Assembly (NCBI RefSeq): GCF_023091745.1
Contig: NC_068910.1
Location: 87,238,170-87,302,169 of the forward strand
Length of the DNA: 64,000 nt
Source: Budorcas taxicolor
Lineage: Eukaryota > Chordata > Mammalia > Artiodactyla > Bovidae
Direction: 5' to 3'
The notes under the pieces were generated by a model. The model saw nothing but the letters and a program-made list of their open reading frames with translations. It did no database searches and was not told where the DNA came from. Position 1 is the stretch's first letter, and each line of letters begins with the position of its first letter. Both the position numbers and the translations under genes were made by a program. This document shows positions 11,031-22,684 of the stretch, piece after piece.

Positions 11031-11997
11031 CAGTTCAGTTCAGTTCAGTTGCTCAGTCGTGTCTGACTCTTTGCGACCCCATGAGCCGCAGCACGCCAGG
11101 CCTCCCTGTCCATCACCAACTCCCAGAGTTCACTCAGACTCATGTCCATCAAGTCAGTGATGCCACCCAGCCATCTTATTCTTTGTCGTCCCCTTCTCCT
11201 CCTGCCCCCAATCCCTCCCAGCATCAGAGTCTTTTCCAATGAGTCAACTCTTTGCATGAGGTGGCCAAAGTACTGAAGTTTCAGCTTCAGCATCATTCCT
11301 TCCAAAGAAATCCCAGGGCTGATCTTCAGAATGGACTGGTTGAATCTCCTTGCAGTCCAAGGGACTCTCAAGAGTCTTCTCCAACACCACAGTTCAAAAA
11401 CATCAATTCTTCAGCACTCAGCTTTCTTCACAGTCCAACTCTCACATCCATACATGACCACTGGAAAAACCATAGCTTTGACTAGACGGACTTTGTTGGC
11501 AAAGTAATGTCTCTGCTTTTCAATATGCTATCTAGGTTGGTCATAACTTTTCTTCCAAGGAGTAAGCGTCTTTTAATTTCATGGCTGCAATCACCATCTG
11601 TAGTGATTTTGGAGCCCAAAAAAATAAAGTCTGACACTGTTTCCCCATCTATTTCCCATGAAGTGATGGGACCAGATGCCATGATCTTTGTTTTCTGAAT
11701 GTTGAGCTTTAAGCCAAATTTTACACTCTCCTCTTTCACTTTCATCAAGGGGCTTTTTAGTTCCTCTTCACTTTCTGCCATAATGGTGGTGTCATCTGCA
11801 TATCTGAGGTTATTGATATTTCTCTCGGCAATCTTGATTCCAGCTTGTGCTCCTTCCAGCCCAGCGTTTCTCATGATATACTTTGCATATAAGTTAAATA
11901 AGCAGGGTGACAATATACAGCCTTGACGTACTCCTTTTCCTATTTGGAACCAGTCTGTTGTTCCATGTCCAGCTCTAACTCTTGCATCCTGTAATTT
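11031..11997 (-). mobile_element. BovB LINE, 3' third
   Basis: It begins with four copies of the ttcag tail unit and runs back through the C-terminal block (11045-11371 on -) into the reverse transcriptase (11482-11913 on -). An intact YADD motif ('LRYADDTTIMAE') is present. A frame break separates the two blocks near 11375-11480. It is 5'-truncated at the point where other copies continue with 'gcttcctgacctg'. Confidence 0.93.
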
Positions 11998-12163
11998 TGA
12001 CTTGTTTCTTATAACAACAGCATATCTTTAGGAAAGTAAATATTTGTGATCTAGTCAATATAATGCCTTAATAGATTAAAGAAAAATATAAGTATTCAAT
12101 TGCACTTAAACTTCTTAAATTGTGTAACTTCTGGTAATCTCCACATAACTCCTCTTTTCATAG
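11998..12163. other. Intron sequence before candidate exon B
   Basis: Short AT-rich stretch ending in a pyrimidine-rich acceptor ('cataactcctcttttcatag'). Confidence 0.4.
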
Positions 12164-12229
12164 ATCTAAATGAAGATGATTTTCTTTCAAGTCATAATGC
12201 ACATACTCTTCAAGGAAAAAAACTACAAG
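12164..12229 (+). CDS. Candidate exon B of the unidentified spliced gene
   Basis: 66 bases lie between 'cctcttttcatag' and the donor 'caag|gtattt'. Two of three frames hit a stop immediately. The remaining frame needs one base from exon A and encodes 'DLNEDDFLSSHNAHTLQGKK' plus two residues, then leaves one base (g). That base joins the 'gt' opening exon C to give GGT (Gly), or the 'aa' opening exon D to give GAA (Glu) if exon C is skipped. The peptide is acidic then basic with no recognised motif. The intron to exon A is about 8.8 kb. This is a short exon and is supported mainly by phase agreement. Confidence 0.5.
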
Positions 12230-13212
12230 GTATTTCTTATCAGGTAATGTAAATAATCAACACTTACACACCATTTTGTGCAAATCATCTTGTTATTGAT
12301 GTGTACATAGTCTACAATACTTAGTCTTGTAGCTATTTTGTATTTAGTTACTGCAGGATGTTTTGTAACTGATATGACTATGTCTCTGTGAATTGGAATA
12401 TAAATGAAAAAAGTAAATGATGATGAGTTAATAAGCCACTTTGATTATGCAAAACACTATGCTCCACAGCCTTTTGATAAGTAACTCTGAACTTGGTAAA
12501 TTAATATACTGGGATTTTCTCTGACAAGACCTGTGCTAAGTGCTTAGAACTATCTGGCAAACTTCAGTGAGGGGCATGTCCCTCATGTTCTATGTTTGAT
12601 ATAAAAACATATTCTGTGATTTCTGACATATCCCTTTAAAGCTTGCACTAATTAGCCCCAGGAGTTCAAGCAATTAAGAATGTCTGAACCTTGGGCCTTC
12701 CTAATAACAATAATATAGCATTAATTACCAGTCAAATAATTATTATTCACCCTGTAAAAAAAAATCATGTATAAGTCAAAAGGGCCAACTCTGGCATCAT
12801 GCTGATTTTTGATATTTTTCTGACAGCCACAGAGTTCTCTTTAACCATTCTGATGGTTTTATTAGAAAATTTAGAACTGACCTTCCTCAGCGCAGTGCAC
12901 TGATCAATAGGCAGAGGATATGTAGCATATGAATTAGGAGGGGTTGATTTGGTGAGGAAAGAGAACTCGAATTTCTAAAGCCAGCCTGATTTCTGAGGCT
13001 GTCAGAAGCCCCTAGACAGTGGATCATAACTTTTGATCAAGTACAGTTTCTGCTGTCTGCTCTGATGCTGCCTGAGTCATGGAACTGTGCTCCCAAGAGG
13101 GTGGCTGTACCCATTACACTTTACTGCAAAGTCCATCTATCAGTGGGTTCTCCTGCCATGTGTGGTTGAGAGTTCCAAAAACAGACAGCTCTGCTTGAAT
13201 CTTAATTTGCCC
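12230..13212 (+). other. Intron sequence
   Basis: Unique-looking AT-rich DNA without a recognised repeat or coding signal. Confidence 0.4.
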
Positions 13213-13428
13213 TAGTAGGTACATGGTGACACTAGGGGTAAGCAATCTGCCTGCCAATGCAGGAGATATAAAAGATGTGGGTTTGATCCCTGGGTCAGGA
13301 AGATCCCTTGGAGGAGAGAATGGCAACCCAGTCCAGTATTCTTGTTTGATATAAGGAGCCTGGTGGACTGCAGTCCATGGAATCTCAAAGAGTCGGGCAC
13401 AACTGAAATGACACTAGCAGCAGTAGCT
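13213..13428 (+). mobile_element. Bov-tA SINE inserted in a MIR
   Basis: Diverged element with internal damage ('ttcttgtttgatataaggagcc' lacks the usual 'gcctggagaatccca'). It sits directly before a MIR core. 'tacatg' occurs at both ends, a possible eroded target duplication. Confidence 0.85.
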
Positions 13429-13570
13429 ACATGACCTTGGCAATTTACTTAATCTCTCTCTGCCTCAGTTTTCATCATCTGCAAAGTCAGTCTATAAAGA
13501 ACCTGTATTTCATGGCTGTCATGAGGATTACATGAGATATTTCATTAAACCAGTTAGCTTTATGACCGGC
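13429..13570 (+). repeat. MIR SINE
   Basis: Clear MIR core: 'gaccttggcaatttactt', 'ctctgcctcagttttc', 'catgaggattacatgagat'. Confidence 0.85.
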
Positions 13571-14429
13571 ATTTTGGAGATGTTTTTAAAAATTCGGTTG
13601 TTACCATAGACCTTCCTCTCTTCTTTTATTTTTTTCCTTCCTCCTCCTCTTGCCTTTTGCAGGAACTTAATGACACTGTCACAAGCACAGCTGGCAGATC
13701 ATTTCTGAAACATGCAGTTTCATCCTCCCAAATTTAGATAAGACCTCAGATATAGTATCTTAGTGAAACATTATCTGATAGCCAGGAAAAAATAACTGGT
13801 TTACAGTAAGAACTCCCCTGACATGCTTTATGCTCAGACAAATTCTTTAGAATTTTAGTAAAAAAAAAAAATAGAACCATCTCTTAAAAATAAGAAAATG
13901 ATATAGAATGTCCTTAGAAGAAAGAGATAAAGATAAATCCTTACCCTATAACACCAAACTTCTTGTACATTTTAATTGGCCTTCTAGAATGGTAATGTTT
14001 CAAATGTACTCTGCAGTTTATTACTAAAAATTAGTTGGGGGAATTCATACCCAGTAACAGACAGGCAGGAACTAGCTAATCTAGAAATCTTCATTGGAGA
14101 GTTGGGGAGTGGTCTTATCTATCTTTAATATCCCCCTTCTTATTCATAATAGGCATTCAGTAGAGCTTAGTTAATTAAGAAGCACATTTTCTGTATGACA
14201 GAATAGTTCAGTGTAATAGAGTATTATTAAATATTAAGCAGTACTATGCAAATTATTAATCTATTAACTCCTTGAGACTGAGAAAAAGTAGAATCAGTTT
14301 ACTCTTTGAAAGATGAAGGAGAGGCAAACATTCTCTGGTGTGAAGGGAAAACTGACCTGTAGGTGGGATGGACTTTGCAGACTGTGACTTCTCATCACGT
14401 GAGCACATGACTTATGAGAACAATATTTT
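13571..14429 (+). other. Intron sequence
   Basis: Contains a short pyrimidine-rich patch near 13608-13660 and an A tract near 13860. No repeat or exon recognised. Confidence 0.4.
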
Positions 14430-14630
14430 TCCAGGTGTGTCCTGGGGACCATCTGTATCATTTAGGGTATTTGTTAGACTCATTTAGGGTATTTGTTAAA
14501 AATGCAGATTTCTGAGCCACATCCCATTCCAGGTGAATTATCATGTCTGGGGTCCAGGAATCAGTATGTTTATGTAAATTTTCAGAGGAGGCTCAAGACA
14601 TGAACCGTGAGACTCTGGGAATCAGATTAT
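14430..14630 (+). repeat. MER5A-like (hAT-Charlie) DNA element
   Basis: The word order 'gtcctggggaccatctgtatc', 'tgttaaaaatgcagatttctg', 'gagccacatcccattccagg', 'gagactctgggaatcag' matches the non-autonomous MER5A element. An internal 18-bp word is duplicated in tandem (14459-14476 and 14481-14498). Confidence 0.72.
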
Positions 14631-15840
14631 TGATGATCACGTGTCTGTGGACTTGATGTCTCACCCATTTTTACTTTTTAAGCCCAAATTTGGCTCAGGT
14701 CTGGCCTGGGAAGACAAGGCCTCTTGGAAAACCAAAGTTGATATTTGTTCCATATTACAGGAATGATATGCATTTATTACAGAGCTTTTTAGAACAATAT
14801 AAGAGTAGAAAGGATTAAAATACTGAATAAAATCTTAAAAAGGTAAACATTTTCATACCACTGGCCATTTTACTATCACTAACATGGGATAAAGTTCATA
14901 AGATGTAAAACATATTATAGTTATCATTACTGTACTTCATGCTTACAAAATAGATTTTGTATAATAAAAACCTTCAGAATAAAAGACTTAAACATTAACT
15001 GAATTTCCAGTCAGAAAACACTCAACCAGACATGCTCCCTTCATGTTCTCAAAATGAGAAGATCTCAGACGTATTAAAAGGAAAGTACAAGGAACCAAGG
15101 GGCAGGAGTGGGGAGAAGATGTTTATGGAATGCTTTCCCAATACTGACTTTGCTTCGTGAAGCTTTTTGTTTACTTGTCTTGGGATTAATTCTTTGGAGA
15201 ACCAGGCTTGCAGAAGAAGTGCTAATGGGGAGAGTTTGAAGCAAAACCGACTGACTGCCTGGTCCTTTGCTCAGTATAATGACCATAAAGCACATCTCCG
15301 GGTAACTTGACTCCCAGCATTTATTTTTGTATCCTTGTTCTTGTTTGTTCTTTTCTGCCAGCATTCAGTTGATGGCTCAAACCTTTTGTAGCATATTGAA
15401 AGCCTTTTGTAGCATATTTTACTGCATAAAATATTCAGTAATACAGACTTTGGGCTAATATATTTTCAAAAATGTTTCATGCCTCATTTCTCACGTAAAT
15501 TCTTTGGTTGCATTCAGCCTTCGGAGCGTTATTCATATTCATGATAGAAAAGAAGGATAACATTTATTACTTTCAGTGCTAGTGATATTCAGCACTGTCA
15601 AGCACCCCCCACAAAGGAATGCACCAGAACATTTTCTCCCTGAGCAACCTCAGGGAGAAATATTAAATTTTAAATCAATATTAAAATTAATACATTTTAT
15701 ATAAAATACAGAAATATATTTATTTGTGCTATAGAGACTTATAATAAATATATATTTATATTTTCATCAAAATATACATATTTTCCCTGAAACCCTATGT
15801 TCCCTTCTGTGGCAGTTATTAAAGTATTAAAGGTTAGATC
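14631..15840 (+). other. Intron sequence
   Basis: Mostly unique DNA. A 16-bp direct repeat occurs at 15382-15418. AT-rich toward 15650-15780. No coding support for the 96-codon - strand frame at 15074-15364. Confidence 0.4.
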
Positions 15841-16007
15841 ACTCCACATCCTTTCAATTTCTTTCTTGATGTTCTCTTCTATGCAGACTGTAAGGATAAG
15901 TATTTGAATTGTCAGCCTTCCCTGTAGTTAGGGGTGGTCATGAAATGCAATTCTGGCCAATGAGATGTAAGCAGAAATGCCTGGGGAGGACTTTCTTTCT
16001 TTTTAAA

Positions 16008-16322
16008 ATTTTAAATGTACCTTTTTATTGAGATAAAAGTCACATAATATAAAACAACTATTTTAACCATATTTAACTGTACAGTTTAGTGATACTAAGC
16101 ACCTTCACTTTGTTGTGCAGCTCTCACAATCACTCATCTCCTGAATTTTTTCATTCCTAAACTGAAACTGTCCCCATTAAACACTAAGTTCCCCCTCCTC
16201 ACCCTCCCACCCTCTACCCCCACCTCTGGCATCTACCGTTGTATTTCCTGACTCTATGAATTTGACTGTTCTAAGGACCTTGTACAAGTGGAATCAAATA
16301 GTATTTGTCTGCACTTACTGAC
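16008..16322 (-). mobile_element. L1M 3'UTR fragment
   Basis: On the + strand 'cctttttattgagataaaag' then 'aaccatatttaactgtacag', 'ttgtgcagctctcacaatca' and 'tggaatcaaatagtattt' form the reverse of an older mammalian L1 3' end. It is interrupted by the following Bov-tA. Confidence 0.75.
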
Positions 16323-16323
16323 T

Positions 16324-16535
16324 TTCTCTGGTAGCTTAGATGGTAAAGCGTCTCCCTACAATGTGGGAGACCCGGGTTCAATCCCTGGAAGATCTCCTGG
16401 AGAGGGAAATAGTAACCTACTCCAGTATTCTTGCCTGGAAAATCCCATGGATGGAGGAGCCTGGTAGGCTACAGTTCATGGGGTCGCAAAGAGTTGGACA
16501 TGACTGAACGACTTCACTTTCACTTTTCACTGTAT
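16324..16535 (+). mobile_element. Bov-tA SINE inside L1M
   Basis: Full-length element with head 'tctctggtagcttagatggt', a 9-base loss after 'caatccctgg', and tail 'gacatgactgaacgacttca'. Confidence 0.92.
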
Positions 16536-16589
16536 ATTGGAATGTATTTTTAAGGTTAACTTAATATATGTCCTACAAACAAATCTAAC

Positions 16590-16765
16590 TTTCTCCCCCC
16601 ACCCCATAAAAGCCTACTGCAATACAGTAGGTTCTCATCAGTTATCTACTTTACACATATCAGTATATATATGTCAATCCTAACCTCCATTTATCCCCTC
16701 CCCTTCCTCCCTTGGAATGCCTACATTTGTTTTCTATATCTTTTTTGAAAAAAATAAAGCAAAGC
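16590..16765 (-). mobile_element. L1 3'UTR fragment, reverse
   Basis: 'gtaggttctcatcagttatc', 'tatatgtcaatcctaacctc' and 'cctacatttgttttctatatc' form the reverse of the artiodactyl L1 3'UTR, as in the fragment at 31865-32025. Confidence 0.65.
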
Positions 16766-17290
16766 TTCATGAGGAGACAGCTTTGTCCTTTGCCCTTCTC
16801 CCTCCCTGGAGCTGGGACTTGATTTCTGGTGAGCTAGCACCTGTCTTGCAACCATAAGGGCAAAGGCCTGTGTTAAGGATGATGAAGCAGGCAAATACAT
16901 GGACTTTATTCATCAGTGACATTCTTGAGTAACAGCATCAACACTGGGCCACGTATATCTGGACTTCTTCTTGTGTGGAATATAAGTCCCATACTTGTTT
17001 AAGCCAATATTGAGTTTTCTGTTCCTCAAAGCTGAGTATATTCCCAACTGATATACTTTGTTTTTAACTGTTACTGTTAATGCTGAATCCTAATTGGCTT
17101 AAGATATCAGACCAAACTGTGCTCAAAGAGTTGGATGACATCCAGACTCAGCTCTGATTGTACAATTAGATTAGCCTCCTTCAATTCTCAAGCAGTGTAA
17201 GTAACACCTAGAGTTGAGTTAGTCATTTAGTCTGTAAAATGAAATTGAGATTAATAACAAAAAAATCGATTGACTGCATACAGTTCATTG

Positions 17291-17455
17291 GCTGCTGCTG
17301 CTGCTAAGTCGCTTTAGTCATGTCTGATTCTGTGTGACCCCATAGACGGCAGCCCACCAGGCTCCCCTGTCCCTGGGATTCTCCAGGCAAGAACACTGGA
17401 GTGGGTTGCCGTTTCCTTCTCTAATGCGTGAAAGTGAAAAGTGAAAGTGAAGTTG
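17291..17455 (-). mobile_element. BOV-A2 SINE, partial
   Basis: Reverse Bov-A monomer starting with the (GCT)n tail and ending in the reversed linker 'gaaagtgaaaagtgaaagtg'. The second monomer is absent. Confidence 0.88.
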
Positions 17456-17742
17456 GCTACATATACAATTTAAACTGCATCTAATATAGCACACCATTGC
17501 TGGGAATGTTATGTAGATTACATCAAGGAAAAACTACTTTTTGGTGAGTTTTGCTGAAGTCATGGCACCAGGTAAGTAGAGAAGAACTTAAAGGTTATGC
17601 TATGATCTCGTTAACAAGCAGTAGAGGCAGGTCTCTTATTAGGTTTAATCAGAGAAATTGTTTGTGGTTCTAAGCAAAATCGTGATCAGATCATAAGGCA
17701 GGGGGGGAAAAAGAGGCCCAAATGACAGACTGTTTAAATAGT
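17456..17742 (+). other. Intron sequence
   Basis: No recognised feature. Confidence 0.35.
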
Positions 17743-17851
17743 ACCTGCTGCTGCTGCTGCTGCTAAGTCGCTTCAGTCATGTCAGACTCTGTGCGACCCC
17801 GTAGACGGCAGCCCACCAGGCTCCTCGGTCTCCGGGATTCTCCAGGCAAGA
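17743..17851 (-). mobile_element. BOV-A2 SINE, one truncated monomer
   Basis: (GCT)n tail followed by a reverse Bov-A monomer that stops at 'ccaggcaagaa'. It retains CpGs ('gtcgcttcag', 'gtgcgacccc'). Confidence 0.88.
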
Positions 17852-17969
17852 AGTGTCAGTTAAAAAACAGTCTTTATGTATGATGCGATCATTTAAAGAT
17901 AATCTGCTAATGCTGTTTATTGCTCTTATTTTTAAGTACTTTCTTCTCTATAACATCAGCTACTGTATT

Positions 17970-18202
17970 AGTTATCTGTTTCCCATGCTTTGCATGCTTC
18001 ATCGCTTGATTCTTTGGGACGTTATGGACTACAGCCTGCCAAGCTCCTCTGTCCATGGGATTCTCTAAGCAAGAATACTTTCCATTTTCTTCTCCAGGGG
18101 ATCTTCTCAAACCAGGGATTGAAATTTGTAGCTCCTCTGTCTCCTGCACTGCAGGCAGATTTTTTTACCCACTGAGCCAGCAAAGAAGGCCAGTTATCTG
18201 TT
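17970..18202 (-). mobile_element. Bov-tA SINE with 11-bp target duplication
   Basis: Diverged reverse element flanked by perfect agttatctgtt copies (17970-17980 and 18192-18202). It was inserted into the start of the old repeat that follows. Confidence 0.88.
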
Positions 18203-18755
18203 GCTACATAAAAAAACTACCCCCAAATTCAGGTTTCTAAAACAACAAACTTTTATTGTGTCACAGTTTCTGTGAGTTAGGCGTTTGGGAGTGGTCAAGC
18301 TGGGTGATTCTATCTCAGGGTCTCTCATGAAGTTGCAATTAAAATGGTGCCTGAAGTCTGCCTATCGCTGAAGAAACTGCTTCCAAACTCCCTCTCATGG
18401 CTGCAGCCAGGAGGCCTCAGGGATGGTGGGGGGTGGGGGGCGGGGGTGGTTGGAGGAATCAGTCTCTCATCAGGTTAGCCTTTGGAGCTGCTTGAGTGTA
18501 TGTAGCATGGAATTTGGCTTCCCCCAGGGTGTTATCCAAGAAACAGAGTAAGGAGGAAACCAAAGTGCCTTCTAAGATTGAGTCTCAGAAGTCATACACC
18601 ATCATGTCCACCTTATTTTATTTGCTGAGAGCAAATTATTAAAGCCAGCTCAAACTAAAGGGAAGAACATTGTGACCCATCTCTTGAAGAGAGCAGTATA
18701 AAACAATTTGTGGGCGTATTTTAAAAGCACCAGAGCTACCCTAATAATATTTTGA
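18192..18755 (+). repeat. Old mammalian interspersed repeat, second copy
   Basis: 'agttatctgttgctacataa', 'aaaacaacaaacttttattg', 'cagggtctctcatgaagttg', 'ctggctgcagccaggaggcctc'-type word order and 'gagtctcagaagtcatacacc' follow the same arrangement as the split copy at 7770-8775. It contains a G-rich insertion at 18428-18445. Family not named. Confidence 0.55.
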
Positions 18756-19376
18756 AGCTATAAGTGGACAGGTGGAGGAGGATTTCTATATCCCATGAGT
18801 GAGATTATAACTCATTTAGCAAATAGTATATAGAACTCTATTTGGAAGTGAGAATAGACTATAACCTCTTTTTTAAAAATGTAAGGCTTTAAAGAGTGAC
18901 TTTAACTGGTATTCGAAGAACATGGAATGTTATGAATTCCACATCTTTGTCTCTGGTGAATTAAAATCAGACTAGATATTGTATCAGTATCCAAAGTTAT
19001 ATTTTATCTGTCTCCAGATCTGTCTATCTATTGTCCCTTTTAAAGCAAGGAAAAGAGCTTAAGCGACTCTCATTTTAACATTTATTCACAGAAAAGGAAA
19101 TAACTAGTAGTAACAAATGAATTTTATGAATAAGCTATCTTATCTAGCCAAGTTCTAATTCTAAATACCTGAGGGTGTTTGCACTTCTTGATCATTTCAA
19201 AAGGTTGATAGGAATTATTTGGGTATTTCTCAGTATTATTTCAATTTTTAAAAGAATTGTATAATTTTAAAAATGGATAGTAAACACATCCTGGTAATTT
19301 CAACTGTGTCAAGCTAGTTGATGTCTTTAAAATGAAACACAAACCTGAAAATGTGGGCCTAATTCTTTAAAAATCT
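18756..19376 (+). other. AT-rich intron sequence
   Basis: No exon candidate or recognised repeat. Confidence 0.4.
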
Positions 19377-19378
19377 GT

Positions 19379-19598
19379 GGGCTTCCCAAATGGCACTGTA
19401 AAGAACCCTCTTGCCAACGAAGGAGACATAAGAAACATTGGTTTGGTCCCTGGGTTGGGAAGAGCCCTTGGAGGAGGGCATGGCAACCCACTACAGTATT
19501 CTCGCCTGGAGAATTCCCTGAACAGAGGAGCCTGGCGGACTCCAGTCCATGGGGTCACAAAGAGTTGGATATGACTGAAATGACTTAGCACGCACACT
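19379..19598 (+). mobile_element. Bov-tA SINE
   Basis: Complete element with head 'gggcttcccaaatggcactg', body 'gcatggcaacccactacagt' and tail 'atgactgaaatgacttagca'. Confidence 0.9.
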
Positions 19599-19794
19599 CT
19601 CTGCACTCAATGGCAGAGTAAAATCCAGTCCCTCAGCACTGGTTTCAGTCACTTCAGCTACACTGTCAGTTTCCACTTCTTGCCTCTTGGTCCTAGACTA
19701 GACCTTGTCGGACTTCTGCCTAGCTTTCAACTGCATAGTAACCAAACTTGCTTTGCCTTTGTTTGAGTCATAACTCTTGACTTTGGACTTGTTT

Positions 19795-19943
19795 AAACTC
19801 TCTATTGGAGAAGGTGATGGCACCCCACTCCAGTGTTCTTGCCTGGAGAATCCCAGGAACGGGGGAGCCTGGTGGGCTGCTGTCTATGGGGTCACACAGA
19901 GTTGGACACGACTGAAGTGACTTAGCAGAGAGAAACTCTCTAT
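19795..19943 (+). mobile_element. Bov-A monomer with 11-bp target duplication
   Basis: A single Bov-A monomer without the tRNA head or the second unit, flanked by perfect aaactctctat copies (19795-19805 and 19933-19943). It is inserted in a MIR. Confidence 0.9.
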
Positions 19944-20070
19944 GCTTCAGTTCCCTTATGTGTAAAATGATGAAGGAAAAACTTCTTATGATTGTTAAAA
20001 ATATTAAATGAAGCAGCATATGTACTACCCCTAAAAATGTTCAATGAACATTTATGTCCTCTCCTTAAAC
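19944..20070 (+). repeat. MIR SINE fragment
   Basis: 'gcttcagttcccttatgtgt' followed by 'aaaatgatgaagg' and 'attaaatgaagcag' is the 3' part of MIR. Confidence 0.6.
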
Positions 20071-20204
20071 TCCTCTTAATCTGACAGAAAGACTGAAATT
20101 CATGTCTATTTTCTGTTATAAACTCTATCTAGTGCCTTTTGCTGCAGTCTCGTGGTGTCCTGGAGAGAAATTGTTTTTAATGCCAGGGACCAAACCTGTG
20201 TTCG

Positions 20205-20402
20205 TTTGGGTCATGCTAGTGGTAAAGAATCTGCCAGTGTAGGAGACATAGATGCAGATTCGATCCCTGGGTCGAGAAGATCCCCTGGAGGAGGGCGTGG
20301 CCACCTACTCCATTCTTACCTGGAGACTCCCATGGACTGGAGCCCACCTGGCTCCTCTGTCCATGGGACTGCAGAGTCAGACATGACTGAAGCGTGCATG
20401 AA
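20205..20402 (+). mobile_element. Bov-tA SINE
   Basis: Lacks the first bases of the head but keeps 'tagtggtaaagaatctgcca', 'ttcgatccctgggtcg' and the tail 'cagacatgactgaag'. Confidence 0.88.
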
Positions 20403-21296
20403 CATACATATTCATCTTTGTATACATGTATGTGGAGATGAAATTATGGTGAAACATAAATTAGTGTACTTTGATAATATGATAATCATGGTTGAGAAAA
20501 TGAATCCTTTCCCAATTATGGCGATACCTTTGTACAGTTTTGGTTTTGTTTTGGTTTAAAGAATGTCAACATCAATCTTTTCTTTTTTTAACATTAAAGA
20601 GGGTAACCTTTGAATACTGAAGTCCATCTCTCTGTCAAAGACACATTAAGCCTACTGTGTTCTATTTAAGTGGTTTTTCTATCTCTTTCCCCAAAATGTT
20701 AATGCCATAAGCACTGTGTTCTATAGTTCTTTGTTACATTGGTCTTCAGCTGCCACATGGAAATGTTTTTAGAGAACATAAAATGACTTGTCCTTATTGA
20801 GAAATTTCCTGACCCAGGAGAAACATAAAGCATTTCCTTCAAAGAAGAAAGAGTTTTTCATATTAAAAAAAAGTCCTTAAAATTTAGCAATTTCTCCTAG
20901 GGCTTGAAAAATATTTTAGTGTTATAAAGTATAACTGGCATCTTTTGTATGCCAGTTCTCTCTTATGACACTGAAATCTTCAGATCACATGAACCACCTT
21001 CTTTTCCTAGTTGAGCTGTTGCTAAACAAAGGTTCAGGGAAAGAAAATGTTTTGTAGCAGGTATGGAAAATTTCCAGGACACTCATGTACAGCAGCAAGT
21101 CTTGAAGTCTTGTGGGCTTGAGTAGACTGTAAGTCCTTTTTGAAGTTCTTTTTCTAGATTGACTTTTGGGAATGCTGTAAGATAAATTATACAACTTTAC
21201 TTAATCATTATTTCCCAGAATGCAATATAAGCTTTCAGAGTCTATGGAAAGTAACCATCTACAAAAAAATCATGTTTCTTTATATAGGTACAAATA
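20403..21296 (+). other. Intron sequence
   Basis: Unique-looking. No exon candidate with consistent phase was found. Confidence 0.4.
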
Positions 21297-21513
21297 GAGT
21301 GAAAGTGAAAGTTGCTCAGTCATGTCTGACTCTTTGCTACCCCATGGACTATATAGTCCAGGGAATTCTCTGGGCCAGAATACTGGAATATTTTCCAGCT
21401 TTTTTTTTTTTTGCCTTTCCCTTCTCTAGGGTATCTTTCCAACCCAGGGATTGAACCAGGGTCTCCTGCATTGCAGGAGGATTCTTTACCAACTGAGCTA
21501 TGAGAGAAGCCCA
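21297..21513 (-). mobile_element. Bov-tA SINE with internal T tract
   Basis: Reverse element, 'gaaagtgaaagttgctcag' to 'gagctatgagagaagccc', interrupted by a run of about 12 T near 21400. Confidence 0.9.
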
Positions 21514-21879
21514 GTTTCAGGATATCTCTATTGCCCTCTCTTCCCAAAGATAATTAACATATTAACATTGAAGTTTCAATAATAATCTTCTTAATAGAGA
21601 TTCTTGCTTAAGGAATATAGCTCTGCTAGGTAGGAAGAGGTGATAAAAAATAACAATTTAAATATTACTTCTATTCCCTCAAAAAATTACTGTACCTTAC
21701 CTTTGCTGTTTTCCATGCCTTCTAAAATTTTAATGACTAGTTAAAATAGCAAAGAGCTGTGGGGAAAAAACAACTGAATCTCAATGAGTACTGGAAGGAC
21801 TTCCCAGATGAAAAGAAGGCTATGTGTTTGGGAGGAGTAAGAAATCACTTAATTAGAAACAAGCAACAGAACTAGATCA
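21514..21879 (+). other. Intron sequence
   Basis: No recognised feature. Confidence 0.35.
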
Positions 21880-21992
21880 AAAGACCTGGAGCTACCTACC
21901 ACTGACTTTGCTCTTAAGCTATTAAATTCATATTTCTGTGCCTCAGTTTTCTCACTCCTAATGCGTTGGACTGAATGAATACAAAAACTTCT
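21880..21992 (+). repeat. MIR SINE fragment
   Basis: 'ctttgctcttaagctattaa' and 'ctgtgcctcagttttctcac' match the MIR core. Confidence 0.55.
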
Positions 21993-21999
21993 TCTTCTT

Positions 22000-22245
22000 T
22001 TTGATATTTATTTATCTATTTGGTTGTATTTGAGTCTTAGTTGCAGCGTGCAGGACTTTGATTGTGTCCTAAAGGATCTCTCTTGCAGTGTGAAGACTTT
22101 TGTTACAGACCCGGGCTCAGTAGTTACAGTGCACAGGCTTAGTTGCTCTGCAGCATGTGGGATCTTAGTTCCTAGACCAGGGATTGAACCCCTATCCCTT
22201 GCATTAGAAAGTGGATTCTTAACCACTGGACCACCAGGGAAGTCC
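22000..22245 (-). mobile_element. CHR-type SINE
   Basis: On the + strand it ends 'taaccactggaccaccaggg' + 'aagtcc', the reverse of the cetartiodactyl CHR SINE head, preceded by 'agaccagggattgaaccc' (box B in reverse). This tRNA-derived family is older than Bov-tA. Confidence 0.82.
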
Positions 22246-22419
22246 TCAAAATCTTTTTCAAAAGCTAATCATCCACAATTAATAAGAGCTCGATCGCATT
22301 TTTTCTTTGATACTCTTCTGAGGTCCAAGAGTTTATATAAGGCAACAAAAGGGATACTTCTATAATCTATTTCAGCATCGACTTATTTCAGCATCAACAA
22401 TTTCCTGTGTTCCAGCTCC

Positions 22420-22505
22420 TCATTTTGTAGATGCATAGGGAAGTGAAGTGGCTTGCTCAAGTGCACGTGGCTAGTCAAAAAGCAGAGCATTGCAACAGAG
22501 CAGTC
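22420..22505 (-). repeat. MIR SINE fragment
   Basis: 'gaagtgaagtggcttgctca' and 'agtgcacgtggctagtcaaa' are reverse MIR core words. Confidence 0.5.
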
Positions 22506-22684
22506 ACTTATCGGCAGACCAAGCCTAGTCCTATTAAACTAGGTTTTCCAGACATTTTTCATTTATGTATTGTTTATGTTAAATTATAACTCCTACATGC
22601 AAGAGGTGTATTTTTTCTATGTAATTCCCTATACCCATAGGTCCTTATATTGCTAGGAATTCAACAGGTGCTTAATAAAAATTT

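Larger units (their letters stand above)
15850..17050 (+). repeat. Old repeat split by L1 fragments and a Bov-tA
   Basis: Left words such as 'ttctggccaatgagatgtaag' (about 15952) and right words such as 'gcctgtgttaaggatgatga' and 'tgtttaagccaatattgag' (about 16870-17015) match the two halves of one ancient mammalian repeat. I cannot name its family. The middle is occupied by reverse L1 3'UTR pieces and a SINE. Confidence 0.45.
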
